64,000 nucleotides of DNA from Tubulanus polymorphus (lineage: Eukaryota > Nemertea > Palaeonemertea > Tubulaniformes > Tubulanidae). The stretch spans positions 868,001 through 932,000 of the forward strand of contig NC_134026.1 of the NCBI RefSeq assembly GCF_964204645.1. The letters run 5' to 3'. Under the pieces are notes generated by a model. That model had not been told where the DNA came from. It ran no database searches and saw only the letters and a list, made by a program, of their open reading frames with translations. The position numbers and the translations under genes are program-made. Positions within the stretch are counted from its first letter, which is position 1, and each line of letters begins with the position of its first letter. Shown here in pieces: positions 12,651 to 24,570 of this stretch.

Positions 12651-14908
12651 ATGGCAGCTTCCATATGGCCCGAGATAAAAAATGTTCGCGATGAAAAACG
12701 CCACGAATTGGTTTTACACGGAGCTGATATATCGAGAAGGATCGATTCTGGTGGAGTAGACGATTCATTATTCCTATTGGAACACTTGAATTTACTCGAA
12801 ATATTCAAAACAACTTTAAAAGAGCTGCCTCACAGCGTCGGTCAACTTTCAAATCTTACATCGCTTGTTCTACACAGCAATCAATTAACGGCCATACCCG
12901 ACGAAATCGGGAAACTGACGAAGTTGAAATTATTGGATTTGTCATTTAATCAAATTACATCTGTCCCGAAAGATTTGGATAAATTGGTTAATTTGGAGAC
13001 GCTGAATTTGGGCTCGAATCGTCTGGAATTATTTCCGGATAATGTTTTCGAATCGATGGTGAATCTACACGTCGTCGACTTATCGCATAATCAGTTAACT
13101 GATTTACCCGAGGACGTGATGTCGCCGAATCTAGAACATTTGTTAAAATTACAAGCGCAGGATAATGGAATCGAGCGGATTCCTGACGGAATCGCCAACT
13201 TGATCTCGTTGAAACATTTAGATTTATCGAACAACGCGTTGAAAGAAATCCCGCCCGAAATGAGCGAATGTTCGAAACTGAAAGAACTGTTTTTGAAAGG
13301 AAACAAATTGAAAGATCGTCGACTGATGAAATTGATCGATCAATGTCACGCTAAATCCGTCATGGATTATTTGGCGAATTTGCGTAAGAAGGAACTGGAG
13401 AAATCGGGCGGTAAGGGGGCCGGGAAAGGCGCCTCAAAAAAACAGAAGAAAAAGTCTAAAGTCGACGATGAAGTCGCGGATCTCGGGAAAAATGTGATGG
13501 AAGTTTTACATTTTCAAGATGATCGAAGTTTGAATGTGAAATGTAGTGAAAGCGTATTGGAAGTGAGACCGTATATTCTGTGCTGCGTCGTGAAGGGTCT
13601 CGATTTTCTTAAATCCAGTAATATGTTCAAGGGTTTCATATCACTACAGGTAAATGATGACCTCTAATTTACCACTATTATGAAAGACTTGCGGTCTCAG
13701 AGATTCATGAATCTAGTATCATGTTTTGACATCACTATATTTGAAAGTGTACTACAAAGAACTGTATCCAATGTTTGAGGGGGTTCAGGCTTCAGGCAGT
13801 AAATCTACATCCGGTGCACTTCAGATAACTGCAACTAGTAAAACTAAAGATTATTCTGGTCAATTACAACATACATATTCGTGCACCTTACGCTGCTGTT
13901 CTTTAAACTGTTATAATTTTCCCTTTTTCAGAATAAATTACACGAAGAAATATGTGATAAACGTCATACGGCTACAATCGCTACCCACGACTTAAAATCA
14001 GTAATGCATCCGCTGCTATACGACGCTAGGTCACCGGTGGAAGTTAAAGTAAGTTTGTCACCAATGTGTGAAAGTTTGATGAGAATTTTTGAGAAAAAAT
14101 CAATGATTTTGTCCGTTTACAGTTGGTGCAGTTATTCAAACACAAGTCGACGTCTGCTGCGAGATTGGTTACAAAACTACGCGAAGAGGCTGAGGCTGAA
14201 AGGAAGGCTAAAAAAAGAAACACATTTTCAGGGATTCACAAGTATGAAAACTATAATTCTAAGCCGTCCTCCGCTCTTAACCAGTCGGAATATACCTGTA
14301 AATTGCGTATTATATATTTCAGGTATTTGAATTTGTTAAACGGTTTTAAAAAATTCCCGTTCATATTCGATGCAGAAGATGATGTGATCTCTTTTCCACC
14401 AATTACAAATTGTGAAAAAACTAAGGTAAGAGTATTTACAAGTCTTGGAAACTTTTTTTGGAGGCTAGTAGAGATTATTTTACAAGCAGTTTAGTGGTTT
14501 CTGCTTACATCGTATTAGAATGCCAACCATCTTTAACTAAACGCTTTGTTGTAATGAACTTTAGAAAATAAGAATAAATATATGTTGAAAATATCGCTTA
14601 ATCCGAATTTTTATTTGAATATTTATTTTCAGATTACTCAGGAAACAACTGATTTACTGATCGAAGTTACGAGTACAGTCAGTTTAGATACTTGTAAATC
14701 AGTAATGGAAGCTTTGCTCACCGGTATGTTAAACATGGGTTGCGGTTCGGTGAACAAGTCTGAAGAGACCGCAGATGAAGAAGGTGTACAGAAACTAACG
14801 ATAGAACAAGTGAAGATACTAAACCCCGAAGGCCAGCTTAAAGTTGTCTACCCATCGCGTACTGATTTATCTGGTGACCAGTATAGAGTAATAAGAGACT
14901 ATGATTAG
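12651..14908 (+). CDS. LRRC47: Leucine-rich repeat-containing protein 47 (5 exons, 537 aa)
   Basis: Exons read as 12651-13649, 13932-14048, 14123-14241, 14323-14425 and 14633-14908 (1614 nt, phases continuous). Residues 45-225 hold about seven leucine-rich repeats of the LxxLxLxxNxL type. A lysine-rich linker (about 245-272) follows, then the C-terminal B3/B4-type domain shared with phenylalanyl-tRNA synthetase beta chain. This order (LRR, basic linker, B3/4) is the LRRC47 signature, and the length is close to the vertebrate protein (about 580 aa). The cellular role is poorly known; the B3/B4 fold suggests RNA or translation-related binding. The ATG at 12651 opens MAASIWPEIKNVRDEKRHEL, which fits the family N-terminus. 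The first exon is unusually large (333 codons) for this window. Confidence 0.93.
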
Positions 14909-15069
14909 ATATTTAGGTTGTAACCATATTTGAATCATGTTTATGATTAATTAATTCGTGCTTTGAAACATGAAGTAATATTGCGGTTCATGTGACGATT
15001 GATTCTGTGCTTGATCTATTATTAAACATACCCTGTATTTATTTGTCTCCTAAATGCATTTTGTATGAA

Positions 15070-15075
15070 AATAAA
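15070..15075 (+). promoter_or_regulatory. Poly(A) signal of LRRC47
   Basis: AATAAA about 160 bp after the LRRC47 stop codon, in the tail-to-tail gap with the FANCJ gene. Confidence 0.55.
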
Positions 15076-15690
15076 TATGCATGGAACGGCAAGTCCGAAA
15101 TGACTGCGCTTTGGAAAATGCTGATAAACCTTTAAATAAATGGTTTATTACCTTGTGAATGTTGAATATATTACCCAGTAGTTATTGTGTTAATTTCTGC
15201 CGAACATCGAGGAGAAAGGAGAGAGGATCTCAAAAAGAGGATGTCATATTCTTGTAGCTGGTGCCTATCATCGGGTTGAGTCTTGTGCTATTCGTTACAG
15301 TCTTAGCAGTAACTATGTGAAAATCTCAACATGATCGACAAAAATAGATGCAGTCATTATGATAAAATCTATATTTGGTTTATATACATAACATAGATAT
15401 ATATCTACAATTATCGATAAATATTTACATCATAAATGTAATGTATGAGCATTCGCAGTAGAATTTGTCAAAATCATTGATTGACTGATAAGCATGGTTG
15501 CTATACAGCTGATCAGAGATGTGAAAGACTTATCATAGCTACCCGCCAAATCATTTTGAGTATAGCTACTCATGTATTTACAACTAAGAGATCTTTAAAT
15601 GCATAATACAATATAGAACACCTGGTAGAGTTTATACAAGCACATGCACAATATACAATATCACATTGGATAAAGTATGCGAGGTTTCAT

Positions 15691-18600
15691 TCATGTAGAT
15701 TCAACTGTGACGGATGGAAAAACAAAAACCTGAAATTGGAAAATATAGATTCTATATCGAACTATAATACACATGAATAGTTCAAATATTGATTGAGAGT
15801 ATACTCACTTGTTTAGATTTAGCCACCGCATTTTCGTCTGGTGCACTCAATACTTCTACACCCATATATTCATCACAGTTCTCGCATTTAAACAATCGAC
15901 AACAGCATTGAGTCATTTGAGACCAGTAACAGTTGTACAAACCTACAATTAACATCGGAATAGATTCACAGAAGTTCATAGTGTCTCTTTATTGTTTAAT
16001 CTGATGGTGTACTCATTAATGCTAAGGATCAATAAAGATCCATTCTATTCTATTCAAGTATAGTGGACTCAGCTTGCCTAGAAATATCACTGAAGTTGTT
16101 TCCGAGCCAAGTGAATTTCAGGACAGTCGGAGAGAAATGGATTGGAAAAAGACAATTCCTAAAATGTTGTCCGAGGCACGCGATATTGGTGGCAAGCGGG
16201 ATCTACTGATTTTTAGGCACAACCAAGAAGATAACAGCAACATCAAAGAGGTTTTTCATCATCACCTGGTTGTAGAGTAGTAACTGAACTAATGCCGTTC
16301 AATGAACTGATCGAATCATAAACTGAAATATCATCTGCTGGATTCACTGCACGTTTTATAAAATCGTTCATCTCTGCGATAAATGGCAACTTTTCTGCTC
16401 GGATTTTAGCACCTGAAAATAGTATAATAAGAGTTTATAAATTTACAAATTCAATTAGTGATACAGGGTTTGTTGCAATCAGACTGAGACAAAATGCAGC
16501 AGATTTTCCTGAATCCACGCACGAGATCCTGGTATTCTTAATGATTAAAATGACGTAAAATAAGAAAATGCATTTGCAATCAAATTTAAAATCTACTTGG
16601 ACAGAAACGACCCCTTCAAATTTTGACTATGTGAAATAAGTATCTGAAACACAAAGACACAATTAAGACCACAGAATTTTACCAAAAAAGTAGCCAATAA
16701 TCTAAATCTTTCCAAAAGTTTATGCTTTTCAGAATGTGTCTAATTTCAGACTCACTACAAACCCTTGATAAACAATAAATACTTACCACATGAAGTTTTA
16801 TTCAATACATTTCCGCAGAATTTACAAACTAATGATTTATTATAATCATTATCGCGTTCATCAGACGAGTCTGTTGTATAATTAACACCTGATTTACCCC
16901 TTTTCACTTTTCCTCCTTTATTCGACCATTTTCGTTTTTTTCCACGTCTTGTATTTGATTTTGCCGCCGCTGCTGCGGGATCGACATCGATCTCTGAATT
17001 GATGATATTTTCTTTCTCCACTTCTTTATCATCGACGTTTGGCTCTTGTTCTATATTTTGACGATCGTCTTTATTCAACTCGATTTCCGCAAAATCCAGT
17101 TTCTTTTTCGTGTCGACTCGCGCGGCGGCGCCTCGCTCACTACTTTCATTAGAATCTGATCCGAATAATAAGGGAGAATTAGGATAATTTCGCTCGACGG
17201 TTTTAATTGGTGATTGAGGTTTTGCCGGCGATACGAGGTCCACGAATTGGAAAATACCATCCTTTTTAGGGCCGATATCTGCGCATTGCGAACCAGATGT
17301 TTGTTCTGTGTTTCTACTATTCATCGGAATTGATGAATTTTCTAATTTCTGTACAGTTTTATTAACAGAATCATTGTTTGTAGTCGAATTCGAATTAGTC
17401 TCTAGCGACAGCGGCGGAGATTTCTTTTCGCTCGGTTTCATATCGACTTTAACAGTTCTGAAGTCGGGTGTTTTGTTGGCACTTGTCATTTCGGATAGGT
17501 TACCAAGTTTCGTAGTTGATCTGGGTAAGATACCGGCCGGACTGTTGTCTAACTGATTGAAATTGGATTTCTGCGGAGTGTATCCCAGTATTGAAGAGTT
17601 AGGAGAGAGTGATAATCTAAAAGTAAATGAAAATCGAACAAATGTTTATAATCTTTTACATATTATAAGTATATAAATCATTCATTCAACAAATTATTCG
17701 GAAAGTTGCGACACCAATTGAATATTGATATCATGTGAAATTACTTACTCAACTTTCTTGCCCTCAGCGTCAGCCTTTCGTCGTTCAGCAGTGAATGACA
17801 CAAGCGATGACTGAGCAGTTCCAAAATTTCTGTAGTGAGAAGCCTTCGTCCGAACCCATTTCGAAATTCCTGAAGTACAAACGTAATATAGAGTATGATA
17901 TACATAATATCTACATAATATACATAATATAGAGTATGAAGAATACATTTGACTGTCGTATTGAATGAATGCAAATACCTTTCATGTATCTTTCTGGTTG
18001 ATTTCCGAATCGAGTATCAACTAATATCAAAGCTCCCCAATCCATCCTGAATAGAAACTTATTCGTTTATCTCATTTTCCACAAATTTAAGTACAAAGTT
18101 TCATCGAGTATTTTACCTGTTTCGAATACATCGACCCAAAGCCTGGTTCAACGCACGGTAAGCTTGTATTTCATACCATTCATTTCCGGATAAAAGTCCT
18201 CGATATTGGTTTCTATTGTTGTACTCTTTCTTCAAGTTCACCTGAAGGATTAAAAACAACAGATTCTATACACATCCACCTGTTATACATCATACCGTGG
18301 TACATGTTATTTGAAAAAACAAGCTGTCCGTACCTGAATATCTTTCACATTGGGAAATGGAATTCCAATCTACAAAATAAATGTAACTGCACATTTTAAC
18401 ATTATCATTTTGTAGATTAGAGGAGTCATTAACACATCCACTTACGGTAATAACTGCACGAGCATTATTATGAGCAAAATCAATGCCTTCGCTAATCTTT
18501 CCTCGACAAACAGCAAACATCAAAGCACCATTCGGTTTGACATCGTCACCTATAGATCATATATGTTTACATTTCTGAATAAATGAATCTGAAAGGCTGC

Positions 18601-21600
18601 GGTTTATATTGAAAATGAATATGGAAATGTCTAGAAAAAGATTTTTCTTTTTTTAAACTATGATAAAAATCTGAGTGATCCTAACCTTGAGTTTCAGCCT
18701 GTTTAATAGACCAATAGTAATCACTTATCATTTCATCGAAATCCATTTTATCCGATGCTCTCGGTTCACACATAACATTCTTCTGTTGTGATAACTGTAC
18801 CCACAATCCTGTAGTCTATAGTACAGAGGTCATCAAACATTTACACAACATAGAATCTTTTATCAATTCTAATGTATTCCATACGGCAGATACAAACCTG
18901 CCATCGATTCGTCAGTTTCTCCAACATTTTATACGATGGTAGAAAACAAAGCACTCCAAACGGCATAATCTACAACATAAAAACATATCGGGCAATTATT
19001 GAGTTTATCTAATGTAAGGTGGTAAACTACTGAAGAATGCTGGAGCCAGTTGTTCTAAGGTTGGTTACCATCAGCTAATAACAATATCGTTTGAATTGTC
19101 CATCAGTTATCAGTTACTGATTCATTTGAACCAAACTTTGAGCAACTGATCCCCAGAGTTTACTTCACCAATTCAATTTACCTTGCATATTTCTAATAGC
19201 AGAAGTCCTACTTCATCCTGATATGAGAATGTCTCTGTATTCTGATAAGTAGTTAATAATGATGTTCCGCGGGGACCCTGTGATATCGATCCAACCCAAA
19301 CCTGATAGTAAAGCCACAAAATTAATCACCCAAAACCAACGAAGAAACTGAAAGGTGCATATTGTAAAATATCAAGAAACGTGTTACGGTACCTGTGAAT
19401 TATGTATGACGTGAGATGCTTCGAGTTGTAATGGGAATGATAAACCAAGTTCAGATTGAAATGACTGCATCGGAGACAGAGTACCGCTAGTTAATATAAT
19501 ACTACGGGCAGACGCCAGATCAGAAAATGCCTGAAACACAGTAAACATTTCAAACACGATTCTTTGAAGAGATCGATATTAGTTTGAGGTTTTTGTACCT
19601 ACCACTGCAGGGCTCAAACACCAGAAATTAAGAGTGAACGTGTGGGTCACTTCATGATTATCTGAATACAGAAATACGTAACCATCCTATCAGTTTAAAA
19701 ACAGGTTTACAAACTGTTGAATATTGTTTTTACTTACAGTTGTGGTTGCCTCTCCCCATCCATTGGTTATTCTGAAATTATTGAAAACCATTTCTCAGGA
19801 TTGTCGTTGATAGGGCCTATACATTTTTCATAGTGCACCACCCCTTACAAGTTAAGCAGTCTGTTATCTGCTTGCTAGGCAATCTGTTACCTGCTAGACA
19901 GTCTGACATTAGCCTGCTAGCTTGGCGGTCTATCATTGCCTGCTAGCTAGACAGTCTATCGTTGCCTGCTAGCTAGACAGTCTATCATTGCCTGCTAGCT
20001 AGACAGTCTTGTGCCCACTGAAAGTCTACAATTGCCTGCTAGCTAGACAGTCTTGTGCCCACTAGAGAGTCTATCGTTGCCTGCTAGCTAGACAGTCTAT
20101 CATTGCCTGCTAGCTAGACAGTCTTGTGCCCACTGAAAGTCTACAATTGCCTGCTAGCTAGACAGTCTTGTGCCCACTAGACAGTCTATCGTTGCCTGCT
20201 AGCTAGACAGTCTATCATTGCCTGCTAGCTAGACAGTCTTGTGCCCACTGAAAGTCTACAATTGCCTGCTAGCTAGACAGTCTTGTGCCCACTAGACAGT
20301 CTATCGTTGCCTGCTAGCTAGACAGTCTATCATTGCCTGCTAGCTAGGTGGTCTATCACTGCCTGCTAGCTAGAGTCTATCATTGCCTGCTAGCTAGGCG
20401 GTCTATCACTGCCTGCTAACTAGACAGTCTATCATTAGCCTGCTAGCTAGACAGTCCTGTGCCCCACTAGCTTGATAGTAAGCGAGTTACAACACAACAC
20501 TTACCGTATTTCCTCGTGAATATGACGTCGTTCTTACAATCGCAATTCTGAAAACGATTTCAGAAAACGTCTTAAATTTGCATGAATTTTTCATCCAAAC
20601 AAACGGAATATAAACTATTCACCTGTAATCCTCAATAAATCGTTTATTCTGTGTGTAAAGATATTTCAGAACGAGGAAAAAACCGTGCAGTATCTGTTGT
20701 GACGCTTGAGGAAATTTAGCTTTTTTCTTTTTCATCATTCTCGGTCTCCTTCTCGCCGGATGTTCCTCTTCATCTCCGTCATCTTCATCCCCGTTCTTTA
20801 AATCATCGCAGATTTTATTGAAGTGGGTCTGTTGAAAAGAGTAGGAGCCACAAATTTCATCGGTTCAAGACCCAACAAACTAAACAATTAAATATTCAGT
20901 TTTCAGAGTTATAACTCACCACCAATATTTGCAGCGACTCCTCGTTAATATTAAAACTTTCGAGCACGGCAACCATTTCCCTCCCGGTCCAAATAGTCGA
21001 CGATTGATCGAAACTTTTACGGTCCAATATTTGTCCTTTCTTATCGATGAAATTTGCCAATTTATTCAGCTTGAAAACAAATAAGATAAATTATAAACAA
21101 GAAATACTTGATAATGATAATTATTATGTTTAATGTTTATTCAGTTCTATTCTACTCACCATTTCTATGATTGGCAAACAGTGTTCAGCATTTATATCTG
21201 CCTCAACTGAAAATGAGATACTCAGTTTTATAACACCAGAGTACCATAGACTCATAGGCCGATAATGCACTTCCAGGAGAATCATTCTTCTCCGTAGACA
21301 ATTTCTTCTTTTCTCAGAAACTTAGGAATTGACAGTTCAAACTAAGAAATAAGACTAATTTCGATTTACCCAAAGTATTTAACTGTTCAGAAATGTTCTG
21401 TATATCGCTGAGAGTGATTTTAAAACTTGCAGCTTCTCGAGCGGCATCCTCAATATTGTGAGCTTCATCGAGAATAATCACCTGACCACCGAGTTCAAGT
21501 TGCATCTACAAATTTCAAATTACTATCTACAATCATTCAAATTCAACATTAACCATTCAGAGATCAAGGAAAAACCAGAGTTTACAATCTATAGGTTTAG

Positions 21601-23636
21601 TAGAATGAATAAACTCACCGATTCTCTAATACTCGAGTCTATCAAGTAATTGTAAGGACAAAATATAATTTCAGCTTGATCCTTTAATTGACGAGCTCCA
21701 AAAAATGGACACGCCTATCAATCAAAGAGTATATTATTACTGATTTATCAGAAAACATAGATTAAATAGAATATGAATTACTATATATACCTTCAACGTA
21801 TGACAAACATCTATTAAATCTTCCAAATCCCAAGCCACTTGGAGACCATGTCTACTGATGGTCGAGTGAGAAATCTTCTTGGCATTATCATTATAACAAC
21901 ACCCGCTATTCTGAAAATACACACAACATAAATACCCAATATCACAATACAATCGTGTATTTTGTGTGCATAATATGTGCTTACTTCCAGTAGTTCGCGA
22001 CAACCTTCATTTTTGTTTTTCTCTTTACTGACTCTAGGATGAATACAACTGTGCTGTCTACTTGATAAAATTGTCATCCTGAAAATTCAGTGATTTCTCA
22101 GCAAAGACCAGTTCAGATATCTATATTGTTTTACGATGCTACAGTCAGCAGCGCCAAGGTTTAGACAAGTTTTTCTGCGATGTTTAAACCGACTAACCTT
22201 TTATGTCCATAATTGGTTCTGACTAATTCATTAGCGATCTGTTTGATTTGTCTGTGCGTTCGAGTCGCGTAATAAATAGTTGGCACGCTGTAAAAATTAA
22301 AAGTTTGTGAAACAAAATTCATCCACCACGCTAAAGTATCAGTCAGAAACTCATACTTACTACGTTAAACTCTGTACATTACTCTGTTTAAAACTGTAAC
22401 AAGTGCAAACATCATCTTCTTTAACTTTCTTCAAGTTTTCTTCGGTAGATTTAGAATTTGAATCCTCGTATTGAATGGACACGTGTTCTCGATTGAGACT
22501 CTGAGATATGAAAGAAAAAATATTGCTAGAAAAGTCTGTTACAAGCATAACTAAGTGTAATTGTAGAGAAATGAATAAATGGAATTTCAAGAAATCCAAA
22601 CGAACCTGTCTGTTTGATGGTGTTTTAAATACAGTCGAAGCAGGTTTGAAATCTTTTAAATCGTCGTCTTCATCCGTTTGTCCAGTAGTAACTAAAATAT
22701 CTTCTTTAGTTACTGAAAAATTAGTACATAAAACTCCTGAATGTTTATTCACAAATTGAAATCAAGTCAGGGTTCTTCCAGATCAGTCATTCCTGGATAT
22801 AGGGGTTTTAAAGAAGAAAATTGTGAGGAAGTGTATGGGTCCACATCACTTTTTTGATATCCCAATTACAGTAGACTCCTGTTGTTTATCTTGGTAAACC
22901 AGTATTTCGGTGTTTTTGTAAGCCAACTTACATTACAGCATTTAAGTATAGATAATACCTGATTGTTTTTCAGTTGAACGAGGAGGTTCAGATGTTGAAG
23001 GCGCAGAATCTTCAAAACCTTGTTTTTTCTTCCGTTTTCCACACACCAAACATTGTTTAGGTTCTAATACGACAAAGAGAGAATACATTTTTTGAAAAGT
23101 CTTTTCTAAATATTTTTTCAAAAAGCCAATGGATCACATTTACCCGTTGAATGATAATCATAGTCATCGTCTTCATCACAATTTTCCATCGCCAAAATTT
23201 CTTTTTCGCGTTTTGCTGGATGAAAAGTAATTATCACTTTAATCCACACCTATCTGGGATATTAATCTAAATAGACTTAGGATTTTGCCTAAGCTTACCG
23301 GCCATAGAATCCTGCCATGCTAAAGATGAACAGAGTAAAGCCAAGCTTTTTCCAGTACCAGTAGGACTTTCTAGTAGACAGTTCACGCTATCCGACAAAC
23401 CCTTCACAATCTGAATTATTTATAACCAAAAATGAGTAATTCAGCTCTTTCAACAGAATTTTCTATATGATAGGTCTTTGACTGTGTAGGATATAGACAC
23501 TAATGGATAATGCCAATTTTACCTTTGCCATCATACCCATTTGGGACGGGTAGGGTTTCACCGGGAATTTTATATTGACTCCATGTACAGTTCTAGTGCA
23601 GCCTTCGAGACTTTCAGTACCACAAGTGCCACTCAT
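15691..23636 (-). CDS. BRIP1: FANCJ/BRIP1 5'-3' DNA helicase, Fe-S type (30 exons, 1262 aa)
   Basis: A superfamily 2 helicase of the XPD/FANCJ/RTEL1 group that unwinds DNA in crosslink repair and at G-quadruplexes, in the nucleus. Thirty exons join in phase from the ATG at 23636 to the TGA at 15693-15691 (3789 nt); human FANCJ is 1249 aa. Visible motifs: Walker [10 protein letters not shown] (52-60); motif Ia [10 protein letters not shown]; four Fe-S cysteines in the contexts HSCIHP, EGCREL, SGCCYN and ACPFFG; DEAH at 363-366 inside [33 protein letters not shown]; and the arginine-finger motif [10 protein letters not shown]. The FANCJ-specific insert between motifs I and Ia is present. The large exon 17616-16787 encodes a Ser/Lys-rich tail with a GKKRKW nuclear-signal-like patch and no S-P-x-F site. 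The last exons are 16412-16266, 15942-15809 and 15729-15691. They add cysteine pairs (CKFC, CCC, CENC) that could bind zinc. The last splice choices are the least certain part. Confidence 0.92.
16243..16412 (-). other. Alternative terminal exon of FANCJ/BRIP1
   Basis: The exon starting at 16412 stays open past the internal donor at 16266/16265 and reaches TGA at 16245-16243. Retaining it would give a 1212-residue form ending in GDDEKPL and lacking the last cysteine-rich piece. Both readings are in phase; which one is used cannot be decided from sequence alone. Confidence 0.5.
19860..20475. repeat. Minisatellite in FANCJ intron 15
   Basis: About 27-30 bp units built on TGCCTGCTAGCTAGACAGTC are repeated roughly 20 times. 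A 115-bp higher-order unit is visible: the segment beginning GTGCCCACTGAAAG starts at 20011, 20126 and 20241. The array sits wholly in the intron between the exons at 20547-20505 and 19771-19738, so it does not affect coding. Confidence 0.9.
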
Positions 23637-23982
23637 TTTATTTTCACCTATTTTTGGTCACTGTAGAAATGGGGGCTTGGAATATCTCTGAAAGCATGAT
23701 TAAATACTTCATCATATTATTTTCGAGCAGTAATAGGGAACGGTTAAATTGGGGATTCGAGCCTAATTTGTCTAGTTATGTACAAAAAAAGTTTGACAGA
23801 TAACAACATTCTCACTCAATCAGTCTAAATTCAATCACTCAGTAACATCTAATTATTCAAATAGATTCTAATTACTTTCTATTTATTTGATATAACTGTG
23901 TCTAGGAAATATGGTACGACTTGAGGCCAGTAAAGTAATAAGAAGCCTAAAATCATGATGTAAATAGTTCAAATTGAGTTGC

Positions 23983-24560
23983 ATATGAGCTATCCACGTT
24001 CCCCTCTCGACCCGTTACTCTCTCGACCCGTTCCCGTCTCGACCCTACCGTACGATAGCGCCACCACAGTCGATTATTTGAACCATAACACTTGCGCGTA
24101 TCGGATTCGGTTTTCACAGAACGATCAGTGACACTTCCCAACAATTTTAGAACTTGATTAGATTCTTTAAACTTTTCATTGAAAGGATCGAATGAGGAAA
24201 TCACCTCCAATGTGAATAAAAGTAAAAATTCAGGATGCGAAAAACAATTTCCCGTCGAAATTTCCTCCCAGAATCTGGGAACAATATATTCACTGTTTAA
24301 AAGCTTTACACTAATTTCAAATGAATTACACGAGTTGAATTATTTTGGTTTCTTAGAAATAAAATCAACTTTATTTAAATCCTTCAAACCATTTTTCTAA
24401 AAACGACCCAGCCCGCGGCATTTTAATTGGGACATGTTTCATTGTGCCATTTATCAATTCAAATGTAATTCATCAAATTTATGAAAAAAAAATTATTGTA
24501 TAAATTTTGCAAAAAAATAAAGATCTTGTTCAATTTTTTGACGCGTTGATTTCTAGATCA
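23983..24560 (+). repeat. Left terminal inverted repeat of the foldback-like element
   Basis: About 575 bp. It begins with three close copies of a 16-17 bp motif (GTTCCCGTCTCGACCC and variants), the same motif that recurs in every 59-bp unit of the inner arrays. The start lies only about 350 bp from the FANCJ start codon. Confidence 0.8.
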
Positions 24561-24570
24561 CGTTGTTCCC

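Noticed and set aside
16074-16280. Plus-strand frame of 68 codons
   Set aside because: It overlaps the minus-strand FANCJ terminal exon, which has phase-linked splice sites and homology.
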